A DNA stretch of 64,000 nucleotides from Andrena cerasifolii (Eukaryota; Arthropoda; Insecta; Hymenoptera; Andrenidae): positions 744,001-808,000 of the forward strand of contig NC_135120.1 of assembly GCF_050908995.1 (NCBI RefSeq). The letters are read 5' to 3'. Below, piece after piece: positions 34,205 to 43,592 of this stretch (positions are counted from its first letter, which is position 1; each line of letters starts with the position of its first letter). The notes beneath the pieces are model-generated. The model made no database searches. It was not told the origin of the DNA and was given only the letters and a program-made list of their open reading frames with translations. The translations under genes and the position numbers were made by a program.

Positions 34205-34760
34205 TATGATAGACTTCAAAACTCTATTTTACTAAATAATTTGTCTTTCTTTTCTTCACTACACCCTGTATTGCTCTTAATTCATACAGCCTGACCGACT
34301 CGCTGTTGTATTAAAAGATCACACGAGACTATTTTTAACGAATTCAGCTTAAAATGATATAAATCAATTTTCATGAAATTTCCTTCATTATGGTCCGACT
34401 TACGTCGTTCTTGGTGTTAGTTTCATCGGCGAAACATAAGGAATCAATTGACGTCGTTTTCGCAAAGATCTGTTGAGAACCTCTTGGATATTTCTGGCTT
34501 TTTAATGGTATTCCAACCGTTTCGATGGTCGAAACCCATAAAATTCGGTGAGGCACTGTGGGGGGTTTGTCCTCGCTAAGGAGTACCATACGTCGCTTGA
34601 GAATCATCCTGAATTGGTAAACAGTACTATGGAGTGGGCTAAGCTAAGCACAGAAGTCGGTGAAGAAAGACACAATGGCACTATCAACCTCTCCGCATGC
34701 GTCATTCGTGCGCGCTCAGCCTGCTCAGCGTATACACATTCAAGTCTGGTTCGGGCTTTA

Positions 34761-34907
34761 GCAGCGATATTGTCACGTCGATATAAAGACAAGACAGAGA
34801 AACCGATAGCGTATGCGTCTCAAAATAATCTTGGAGAAAGAAGTGGATCGAGTAATTACTGATTATGAAGCCCTGATTGCATTCAGTTTTAAAAAAATTT
34901 ATAATTA
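34761..34907 (+). pseudogene. Gypsy RNase H fragment, middle part
   Basis: Continues from 31417 after the Harbinger-like insertion: LSRRYKDKTEKPIAYASQ (about 34773-34826), then ITDYEALIAFSFKKIYN up to the insertion of the next element at about 34907. Part of the RNase H domain that removes the RNA template. One shift occurs near 34850. Confidence 0.75.
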
Positions 34908-37540
34908 AGGCATTTGATGGAAAAAGGGCACACGGCCAGGGAAAGTGCTACGACCAATCGCGTGTGTCAGATCCGTGGGACCTGCGCAGATTGGTCGGAA
35001 ATCGGTAGGGGCGCAGGTCTACTCTAATATGGAATGGAGGATAATCGTGCAATACTTTTGTTTTATTGTAGGAGTTCGATAGGTTAGGAGACGGACGGGG
35101 ACGGCCCCCATTGTACGAGTGAGACCCATAGGTGGCGCCCGTTAAGAAGAACACACAGAGCAGAGTTCTTGGGGAATCGGTTAGGCGGCTGGCCAGCACG
35201 CAAGGTGCCCAGGGTTCGACTCCCGGCAACGCGGCTTTTCTTTTTTCCGTCTCCTACATTATAGAGGATTTTGTGTAAGTGCGGAACTATGGAAAGAGAG
35301 CCGAGTATCGAATCCGCAAGGAGAGAAGCTAATTTAGGAAAGAAAGAATTAATTTGAAAGATAACTTGGTGTAAAGAATCGAAGAAATTAAAAAACGTCT
35401 TGGGGCACACAGTTATATATCTCATTCAGGAAAAGAGGTGAAAGGAAAAACATTTTACTTTGTTACAAAGTGCTGTAGAAATGATTGTCACAAGAAATTT
35501 GACAGACACCATCCAGAGTCTATTTTTAACTCCTTCTGGAAATCCGTTGCAAAAACAATTCAAGACACATGTCTTGCTAGCTGTGTATCGATAAAACCTA
35601 AAACAGATTGTTCTCGTTATAAAATCAATCCGAAAATAAATAGAATAAATATTTGGCAGTACTCTCTTAAGTGTAATGGAATAAGTTATCCGATATGTCT
35701 TAACTTATTACTACATTTGTTACAAATATCAATGAAAAGAAAAAGAATAGTTCAATGGAAAGTTCAAAATGACGATACTTTTGAAGAAAAAAGAGGTAAG
35801 CACGAAAACAGGCCTCACAAAGTGAACGATGACGTTTGGGAATTAATGAAATCTGACGTAAATTCTTTTCTACATAAAAAATCACATTATTGTCAGCATA
35901 AATATTCTTTAAACTATTTCAATAATCGTAACTTAAATGTGGAAAACACTTTATAACAGTTTTAAGATGTATTATCGACAAGAAACTGAAAAAAAACCTT
36001 ATTGTAGGATACAACTGGTATTTCAAAGCTTTTAGTGAAAAATGTAACTTTACTTTTCTTCAACCTAAAACAGATGTGTGTGTCTTTTACAAAAAATGTA
36101 CAAAGAAACTTGAAGTAGACCCTCATGATTCCTGCAGCTCTGAGTTTGAAACGCACAAAAGAAACTACAAACTCTACTTCGAAATTAAAAACAAATATAT
36201 TGATGAAGAGAGTGAAAGTGTTACTGTTCTTGTGTGTGAGTTCGATTATGCACAGAATTTCGCTGTACCAAAGCTGAATCTGACAGCCCAGTTCTACCAG
36301 CAACTCCTGTCGTTATATATAATACATTCAACATACACATCTACAACGATGGGACATCTTTATTATACAACTTTATGAAACATGAAGCAAAAAAGAATGC
36401 GAATTCAGTAATTTCCTTCTTCAACAAATGCCTCACAGAAAAATTAAAAGAAAATCCTCGCATTGAGAAGATAGCGCTCTTGTCTGTTTCAGCTGCAGAA
36501 CAGAATAAAAATTCAGCAAAGGTGTCTTTCTGTTTATGGTTCTCAAGAATGTTTAATGTTGAAATAATCCATCTATTCCCTGTAGGAGGGCACTCATTTG
36601 GGCAACGCGACAACAATTTCGGGATTATTAGATCTCACCTTAAGAAAGAAAACACCATTTCCACGGCAAAAAAGTACCTAGAAGCAATAGTTCTTTGCAG
36701 AGAAAACCCTTCCCCTTTCAATGTTATTATGGACCACACGCTTATCGAAAACTAGACAGCGGCTTTGCCAGTTTTCTACATCAAGCATCCAATGAGTAAA
36801 GGCAAAAAGTTCACCATTAGCAAATATGTGAAAATATCTTTCCAACCAAATGGTTTGCTTCGAGCTTCCGAAAAGTACAATTCGAACTTTGCACCTTTCA
36901 AGTTCTGCAAAAACGTAAAATAAAAAGCAATTAAAGAGCATTCAATTGAAACAAGTTGAATCACCTGGCCTGAAAGTTAATAAAGAAAAGAATGTAACAG
37001 ATCTGTTGCAATATTTGGACGAGGACAGCCGAATATGGATTGAAAACGTTCTTCAGCAGGAAACACTATACCGAGTGAACCTGATAAGCACGAATTCATG
37101 TCCACTGGCGGGGAAGCGGTGTAATGGTTTTGGAAAAAATTTAACACAAATTATAAATTTAACTTCTATAAAAATACTTACTTAAAACATTACATTTTTG
37201 TTTATTTGTGTGCTTCATTTTATATTTTTTATTTAGGCGATGTATAAAAAATGTCTCACTAAGTAAACAAAATTATATTGCACAGAAGCATTTTTTTAGG
37301 TATTAACCTCATATACGGAAAAAGGGAACATAAACCACTTGCTTGAAACTTATAAATGAAGATACATATCATTTTCAAATCATGTCGTCTGTTTTCAGAA
37401 CGTTTGAAGGACAGGGTACCAAATTCTTAAAAGAACTGGATTTAATTGCATTACTTTTTATTAAATTATACTATAATGAAAACTGAAATCGATACACTTG
37501 AAATTGCATTTTGGCGTATGTGCCTTTCATCAAATGCCTC
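34907..37540 (+). mobile_element. TIR transposon encoding a DUF7869-like protein
   Basis: The left end (A)AGGCATTTGATGGAAAAAGG and the right end, read inward, (G)AGGCATTTGATGAAAGGCAC form short inverted repeats. Host AATT or AATTA is present on both sides (34903-34907, 37541-37545); removing the element with one copy restores the gypsy RNase H frame KKIYNYIYSKGITLRTDHKP. The only substantial coding inside is the DUF7869-like pseudogene at 35374-36950. Length about 2.63 kb. I cannot place it in a named superfamily. Confidence 0.75.
35374..36950 (+). pseudogene. DUF7869-like protein, candidate transposase
   Basis: Three frames in sequence: 35374-35956, about 35985-36300 and 36330-36755, then weaker similarity to about 36950. 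The N-terminal part has CCRNDCHKKF and SIFNSFWK; the middle has FLQPKTDVCVFYKKC and a His/Cys spacing; then FDYAQNFAVPKLNLTAQFYQ, SAAEQNKNSAKV, and HLFPVGGHSFGQRDNNFGII. This order matches insect proteins annotated as DUF7869, by recall. The pattern (FDxQ...PKL, xDxxGGQNKN, GHSxxxxDxxF) suggests an RNase-H-like nuclease with three acidic residues; here the second position reads S-V-S-A-A-E, so that residue seems lost. About 525 residues if intact. As the sole gene in a TIR element it is the likely transposase; this is inference. Confidence 0.6.
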
Positions 37541-37640
37541 AATTATATTTACAGCAAAGGGATAACGCTGAGAACCGATCACAAACCGTTAGTTTTCATT
37601 TTTGGCCCTAAACAAGAAATTTCATTGACAGTAACTAAGT
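37541..37640 (+). pseudogene. Gypsy RNase H fragment, last part
   Basis: Resumes after the DUF7869 element: YIYSKGITLRTDHKPL and VFIFGPKQEISL (about 37542-37625), the conserved TDHKPL motif of Ty3/gypsy RNase H. Cut off by the LTR that starts at 37645. Confidence 0.8.
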
Positions 37641-37644
37641 AGTC

Positions 37645-38354
37645 TGTAACGAGTTATAACGGTGGGACGCAGATCTTTCCCCCACCACGCGCGCCTGGCG
37701 CGGCCCGCCGCTACCGAGCGCCGCCCCGAGGTTCGCGCAGCGCCGTATATAGGCCAGCGCGACGGCCCGTCAGGCAGAGTCTACTACGAGCGTCAGGCAA
37801 AAGATAGTTCTATCCCAAAGACCTCTTGTATGTCCAAGCTGCGTCTTTGCGTATTATTCACTCCACTCACCTCCACGGGTCCCAAAGAAAAGCGAGTTCG
37901 CCTACCTTTGGACGCACGTCGATATCCCCCTTCAATCTTAGGGACAGACTTTATCTGCCCCGGAGGATATCCCACAGCCTCCGCATCTCCCGCGGGTTTT
38001 ACCCACTGGGCGATCGGACTCAAGGCTTCACCAGTACGACCACTACCCCCTCTCCTCACCTACTCGCCGAAACGACACCGAGTCTCGCGCCGCGACCGCG
38101 ACGCGCCGTCCGCAACTCGCCACCAACAAACTGCGAGTCATCGCGTTAACTTAAGGTTTAGGTTAAGCCCCGTACACACTGTTAGCTAGCTGGACCTGAC
38201 CGGGATGTTTGTATACGCGATATTCAGCCGAATAAAGCACGTTTTACCCACGACCCCAGCGTTATTCACTCGACGGCCCTGGACTATCGTTCTGAGCCGG
38301 CATCACTGCGGCACCTCCACTGCAACCCCGGTAACCCTTACGAGAAGCGGTTAC
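37645..38354 (+). mobile_element. 5' LTR of a second gypsy-like element
   Basis: Begins TGTAACGAGTT and ends GCGGTTACA, giving inverted TGTAAC/GTTACA termini; 710 bp. Contains a TATA box (TATATA, 37746-37751) in GC-rich sequence and AATAAA at 38231-38236. Followed two bases later by TGGATTGCTAAGATGGG, a plausible primer binding site, then a leader and gag. Confidence 0.7.
37746..37751 (+). promoter_or_regulatory. TATA box in LTR
   Basis: TATATA in CGCCGTATATAGGCC, about 100 bp into the LTR, a normal spacing for a U3 promoter. Confidence 0.5.
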
Positions 38355-38356
38355 AA

Positions 38357-38373
38357 ATGGATTGCTAAGATGG
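38357..38373 (+). promoter_or_regulatory. Candidate primer binding site
   Basis: TGGATTGCTAAGATGGG starts two bases after the LTR end. Starts with TGG as required; the priming tRNA was not identified. Confidence 0.5.
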
Positions 38374-38595
38374 GCATATTTTCTTTCTAGATTTTCGTAT
38401 AAAATACAATTGTAAAACACGCCACCAAACTCACTCTCACCGCAGCCCCTCGCGGGCTGCAGTACAGCGACTCGGATCGACGAGTGAGCCGCCAATCTGC
38501 GACGATCGATCCACCAATCAACAAGATCAATACACCAATCAGGAAAATCGACAACACACGCTGAGTGAGACTACGATTTTTCCCCATCGTGAGCC

Positions 38596-39690
38596 ATGAT
38601 TGCGCGTACGGTAGCTGAATTGAAGGAAATGCTATGGGACAAGAATCTAGCCACATTTGGCACCAAGGGCAAATTATTGACGCGGCTATTGGAAGCTGGC
38701 GTTCCAGAAGCGTCATTGCAACTGTCCGCGGTTACACGGACCGGCGTGGGTGGGGATGCGTCGGACAGCGGCACGCAGGAGATGAGGTCGGCGTCGACTG
38801 AGCCGACAAGAAGCGAACCTCCTAACGAGCTGGAGCTTTTGCGACAGGGACGATAGGTGGTGGAACGCGAGATCCAGCAACTGCGACGAGAATTGGAACA
38901 GTTACGCGCCGCGGGCGCATCAGGTGCTTCTCCGTCGACGCAGCCACGCAAGATGAAGTGAACGGACGTACGGAAAATGATCGGAGACTTCGACGGTAGC
39001 AACAGTGACATCGAGGCATAGGAAAAGCAATTTCGAAAACTGGTGCAAACCCATGGGCTCGCAAACAGCAAAAGTGATGGTATGCCACAAATTGAAACCC
39101 AAGGCCCTTAAATGGTATCACTCGAGGTCGGACTGTGTCTATCTCTGTTACGATCAACTGCTGAATGGGTTGCGCAGTATGTTCGGAAAACGGTGCAACG
39201 TTTTTTCCTTACGGCATGATTTTGAGCGTCGGGTGTGGAAGATGGGCGAATTGTTCGGAGATTACATGCACGATAAGGTAGTGCTGGGGAACAGGGTTAC
39301 GATCTCCGACAACGAAATCGTCGACTACATCATAGAGGAAATACCTGACGCTAATATTCGATCGACAGCGCAAGTGCGGTGCTTTAAGAACACAGACGAA
39401 TTGCTGCAGACCTATGCGAAGTTATCGCTATCTGGGGAAACGTGGCGCCCGAAAACAATCCAACGTCGGGATACGGGTACGCCGACGGTAAAGAACACGA
39501 AGGAGCAGCGGGAGCCGAGGGATACCAAGTAGATCCGGTGCTACAATTGCGGCGAGACCGGGCACTATGCGGCCGATTGCAAGAAGCCGAGGAAAGAGCG
39601 TGGGTTCTGCTTGAAGTGCGGTAGCATGGATCATGGGGCAGGCCGGTGCACACAGTTACGTGGTCCCTTACTTGGCCGGTAGCGACGCGA
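38596..39690 (+). pseudogene. Gag with SAP-like domain and two zinc knuckles
   Basis: The frame from 38596 starts MIARTVAELKEMLWDKNL; residues 5-35 look like a SAP/LEM-type DNA-binding helix pair seen at the start of some gypsy gag proteins. In-frame stops occur at 38854, near 38958 and near 39017. A shift leads to the frame at 39005-39690 with capsid-like sequence (ALKWYHSRSD, LFGDYMHDKV). After a stop at 39530 come two CCHC knuckles, CYNCGETGHYAADC (about 39541-39582) and CLKCGSMDHGAGRC (about 39607-39651). The protein would coat the element RNA. It is inactive. Confidence 0.7.
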
Positions 39691-39990
39691 CGGGTTAGGC
39701 GGATATTAAGATCACTGCACTTATAGATTCGGGTATTCCGATTAGCTTTGTGAAAGAGTGTCACGTACCGCGCGAACTCATTGTCAGGGAGTTAGATCAC
39801 CTCAAGTTTTCGAGAATTAACGATAGCCGTATGCAGGTCCTCGGATGCGCCCGAGCGAAGATTATTTTCTCGCACGTATTGTATGATGTCACGCTGCGAG
39901 TGGTAGCCGATTGAACCATGCGAAATCCGTTGGTATTAGGACGGGACTTTATGACACTAACGTATTTTTTTCCTTAAAGTATGCGCCGAA
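39691..39990 (+). pseudogene. Retroviral-type aspartic protease fragment
   Basis: ALIDSGIPISFVKEC (about 39717-39762) is the active-site region (D-S-G) of the element protease, and LVLGRDFM near 39931 is the second conserved motif (usually ILGxDFL). A stop near 39913 breaks it. RT does not follow, so the element is truncated around 39990-40020. Confidence 0.65.
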
Positions 39991-40019
39991 GATTTTCGAT
40001 TGCTGTATAATTAAACTCT

Positions 40020-40850
40020 CGTACCTTTTTTCTGAAAGAAACTGCGATTAAAAAAAAAAATTAAAGATTTTCATGATCTGTTTATTTTCAATATATATCG
40101 AGTACTAATCGAATTATGACGAAATCACCTATACATATTCTCTTTCCATATTGTGTTACGAATCGGTTAAAGGAAAAAACATTAAAAACGGTGTAGCACA
40201 TCCAGAGATATAGGCAAAAGCGTTCCCTGGGTAACGCTAACCCATATGTGGCTGAATCGGATGACGCTGATAGTGTGGTCACTGGGGGCTCAAAGTATAA
40301 GCATTGCTGTAAAAACGGGTTTTTATATAATGACGGGTAAAATAGCAAGTGAAGAGAAAACACTGAACTCGCAAGCGGAATATTCACAAAGTGAACTTTC
40401 CGTGTCTGGCGAAGGGTTCATACGAGGGGATGACGCGAATGGGACGATGTGTATAAACAAATTCCAGAATGTTAGCTGTGAATGGCTGGCCAATTTTATA
40501 AAAAAAATCTTCAAACTTTTTAATGACTTTAAGAAGTTCAAACTTTTTATGACTGCACAGTGTATTGGTTTTGGAACGTGTTTCCTGCACAACTGATGAA
40601 GCGTTGAAACAGTTGAAGTCTAATATAACTGAACGACGGGCACATGTTCAACCAATGAAATGAAACAAGAATAAGAAGAAAGTTCAATAAAGAGCTTTGT
40701 ATGAAATTTCAAAGATCGATTTTTATGGCCAAAAATTCCCACCTTTTCTATAGGACAAACCTAAATGACATTCGGTTTCAGACAACGGCAAAGCGAGCAC
40801 GCTATAAAACGACAGTAAAGGTGCATTTAGTGACCCAGAAAGGTTGAACC
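40020..40850. other. Spacer, no recognised gene
   Basis: One 116-codon plus-strand frame (40246-40596) has no family resemblance and no supporting context. Probably non-coding. Confidence 0.35.
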
Positions 40851-40854
40851 TTAA

Positions 40855-41583
40855 GGGGCCCTTCCGGTCTAGAGCACAAAAAATAGGTGATCTTTAGGAA
40901 TTAATTAAAGGAAAACTACTATATACCATTTAATGGAACTTTTTGCATTGTATTAAGGATGTCTTAAGTTATAGAAATATATATATATTTTTATAATTAA
41001 TCATTGCAGACGGCACTGGGAAGTCGTTAAAGTCAAGGCGTAAAAGAATTGATCCCAATTGGTGGGACCTATATCTCCAAAAGTTATTATCCGATTCGAT
41101 TGAAACTTTTTTTTATTTTGAAGAATATATTTCTGGCTAGGGGGAAACCAGAACCAATTACAAAAATGATATTTTTTTAGAAAATAACGACACTTGAAGT
41201 TTGAAATCATTTTTTCCTTATATTTGCAATCCTTTCAACACCTTTGAAAATTAAATTTTTTAAATTTTTTGTATTTTTTCTGGTATGCCCCCTAGCCAGA
41301 ACTATATTCTTCAAAATAATAAAGTTTCAGTCGAATCAGATAATAACTTTTGGAAATACAGGTCCCACCGTTTTAAGAACACTGTTTCGAGAGAAACGCG
41401 TTTAAAGTTTTACGTAGGCGCCGAGTGGCCGGTTGTTGTCCATGCATTTGCCGCTACTCAAATGCCTATAACTTCGGGAATTTTAAAAATTTCAACAAAT
41501 CCTTTTAAACACGTATTCCTAAAAGGTTGAACATTCGAAAAATGAAATAAAAAAAAAATCGACTTTTAGACCGGAAGGTCCCT
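40855..41583. mobile_element. TTAA-flanked foldback MITE (family D)
   Basis: Left GGGGCCCTTCCGGTCTAGAG; right, read inward, AGGGACCTTCCGGTCTAAAA. TTAA lies outside both ends (40851-40854, 41584-41587). A second pair of arms inside (about 41050-41150 and 41285-41375, with CCCCCTAGCCAGAA and TATTCTTCAAAATAA) pairs as well. TTAA duplications fit piggyBac or Kolobok-type transposases. Confidence 0.8.
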
Positions 41584-41879
41584 TTAAATCGTCTTTTCGT
41601 GCTTTATTGTATCACACTATTGGCAACTCTTTTATTATAGATGTTCGTAGGGTACATAAATGCGAAATAAGGATTTCTTCAAAAGGGACAATAGGGCCCT
41701 TTACACGGATGGTCTTGCACGCGGTCCGGCGCGCCACACGCCGCGCGGCCAAATATTTCAGGTTAATATGTTTTTCAAATATTCTTAAAACATTTGAAAA
41801 AAAATATAGATCGTTGTGTCGTAAAGTAAGGAATTATATGTAATTAACGAAAAAATAAAAACTTAGCCTAAGGGGACTT
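41584..41879. other. Spacer, no recognised gene
   Basis: Contains a GC-rich CGCGCCACACGCCGCGCGGCC block near 41728 inside AT-rich sequence. No gene. Confidence 0.35.
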
Positions 41880-41966
41880 GGAAGTTCGAGGCTCGAATCT
41901 ACGTTTAAAAAGTTCGCATCGGTATAGCAGCTCGACACTCTATCGCTGCGCCACCGACGCCGTTGG
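41880..41966 (-). repeat. tRNA-like SINE head or tRNA relic
   Basis: On the minus strand GGCGTCGGTGGCGCAGCGAT resembles a tRNA 5' half with an A box (TGGCGCAGCGATAGAGTG), and AGATTCGAGCC resembles a B box about 40 bp later. The acceptor and T stems do not close well, so it is not an intact tRNA. Either a SINE promoter or a decayed tRNA. Confidence 0.4.
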
Positions 41967-42231
41967 AAAATGCAGTAGATACTTTACAATGTAAGGCGCA
42001 TAACATAGTTTCAAATGATTCGGTATTCTCAGTTTCTTTAATTCCTATGATGTTTTGCTGTACGTATAAACATTGAAGATCGCATAAAACACTTATTTCA
42101 TGAAGGAATTCGACGTATAAGTTACTTTGACACGGAAAAAACGACGAAAAAATCGGTTTTTAATTTTTTTAACTGCGGCGCACCAAATTGAAAAATCTGA
42201 AAAAAATTCAGGACAATAGTAACAATGATAC

Positions 42232-42500
42232 TGTTGCGAGCACCGGGTATAGGCCCGTGCATAGCCTGCTGGTGCTCGCAGCTGAAGATAGAAGAAGATC
42301 GGCCCCCTTCAAGAGGACGATCGGAGAAGCCGACGAGAAAGAGATCTTGTACCGAACGCAATGGCGTTCGGACGTACGGGTCGCACCTTTGTAAACTATT
42401 GGTCGATGTAACAATATAGTTCAGTCGTGTGTGCGTCCGTGTCTGTTATTCTACTCCTTTGCGTCGGGGTGGCCTGCGGTGAAAACGCCCCGGCGCAACA
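42232..42500 (+). repeat. 5' LTR of the LARD-like element
   Basis: TGTTGCGAG to GGCGCAACA, 269 bp. The start contains a hairpin (GCGAGCACC pairing with GGTGCTCGC). Confidence 0.75.
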
Positions 42501-42501
42501 C

Positions 42502-42519
42502 TGGTGTCAGAAGTGGGAT
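42502..42519 (+). promoter_or_regulatory. Primer binding site
   Basis: TGGTGTCAGAAGTGGGAT follows the LTR end by one base. This form is common as a primer binding site in Ty3/gypsy elements. Confidence 0.7.
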
Positions 42520-43404
42520 CCGTGGCCACGGATCCCGAAGATTCGCAAGGAGCTGTTGCGTGCGATACGCAAGGAGCCGTTGCGTGCGTTTCAGCCTGCA
42601 GCTGAACAACGAGGGACAGCGGCGACGGCGGTCGAGGCCCGCCGACATCGAGGGACGAACACAGGAACAGCGGCAGCAGCGACGGCGGTCGAGGACCGCC
42701 GACATCGGAGCAGGTTCGAGGCTTCGACGAGGATGCTGCCGAAAAAGGAGGACATTGCTGGGTCGGCTCTGGAAACTCGGGAAGCCGACCCATGAAAAGG
42801 AATCCGAATTTTGGTTGTATCGTTCCTGTTGGGTAACGTAGAAAACGGCAGGAGGCCGAATTTTGGTTTATTATTCTCGTTGGGTAATGTAGAGAACTGC
42901 GAGGGACAGTTACCCAATTAAACAAAAGAGCGTGTGACAGATGGGAGCGCGCGTCCCGAAGTTGGCTCTCGATGACGAGAAAACGTTGACGTTTTGACGT
43001 TTTTCAGAGGTTATCATGAAAAGTGGTTTTTCTGAAAGGACAGCGTGAGATGTGAGCGCAGGCAGAGATCTGTCAACTTTTCCTGTCGAGGTGCGGACGT
43101 GCGGCAGGTCGTTTAGGAGTGGTGTCGGCGGCGTTTTTGCGGCGAGAGAGGGACGGGAAGAGCGGAGCAGGGAATTTGCATTCTACGTTTGAGCTGTGAG
43201 GTGCTCAATGGATGTGAATCTGTTTCCGAGGTCCCGAGTCGGAAACGGTCGCTAGGGCACACTGGACTACGTGCTTGTCGTCACGAGGTGCCTTTGGAAT
43301 TGAGGTCCGAGATTCATGCCGCGACTTGGTTTGTCTCGTTATCGCTATCTTTTCTTGTACAAGCATGGTTTTTAAGTAGGAAGAGTTAACTTCTGCTCCT
43401 TTCT

Positions 43405-43592
43405 TCCTTTCCCCACTGTTTTCTCTACTGTCATCCCTTTTACCACTGGATAATGTCTCTCAGATGATTGCTCGGGCGTGTCCCATATGTTCTCCCATTG
43501 TTTCCCCACTGTTTTCTTTATTGTCATCCCTTTTGCCACTGGATAATGTCTCTCAGATGATTGCTCGGGCGTGTCCCATATGTTCTCCCAAA
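43405..43592. repeat. Tandem duplication of about 92 bp
   Basis: Two copies of a segment containing GGATAATGTCTCTCAGATGA and TTGCTCGGGCGTGTCCCATA lie head to tail inside the LARD-like interior. Confidence 0.85.

Larger units (their letters stand above)
31421..34757. mobile_element. Harbinger-like element, TSD TTA, in gypsy RNase H
   Basis: Ends AGCCGGATCCAGACTTGAAT at 31421 and, read inward from 34757, AGCCCGAACCAGACTTGAAT; pairing continues for about 50 bp (TATACG(T/C)TGAGCA(A)GGCTGA). TTA flanks both sides (31418-31420, 34758-34760). Two elements are nested inside (32041-33262 and 33281-34204). Without them about 1.2 kb remains and no transposase is visible. Confidence 0.8.
30157..37640 (+). 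mobile_element. Gypsy element remnant broken by two insertions
   Basis: Three gypsy pol pieces are collinear: 30157-31417, 34761-34907 and 37541-37640. The gaps are a Harbinger-like element (31421-34757) and a DUF7869-bearing element (about 34907-37540). Upstream it is bounded by the hAT-like element; downstream by the LTR at 37645. No LTR of its own was identified. Confidence 0.8.

Noticed and set aside
35181..35230. Possible tRNA gene (GGTTCGACTCCC as B box)
   Set aside because: Only the T-arm-like part is convincing; an A box at proper spacing and a closing acceptor stem are missing.
40246..40596. 116-codon frame as a host gene
   Set aside because: No family resemblance, no start context, and overlapping frames on the other strand; treated as chance.
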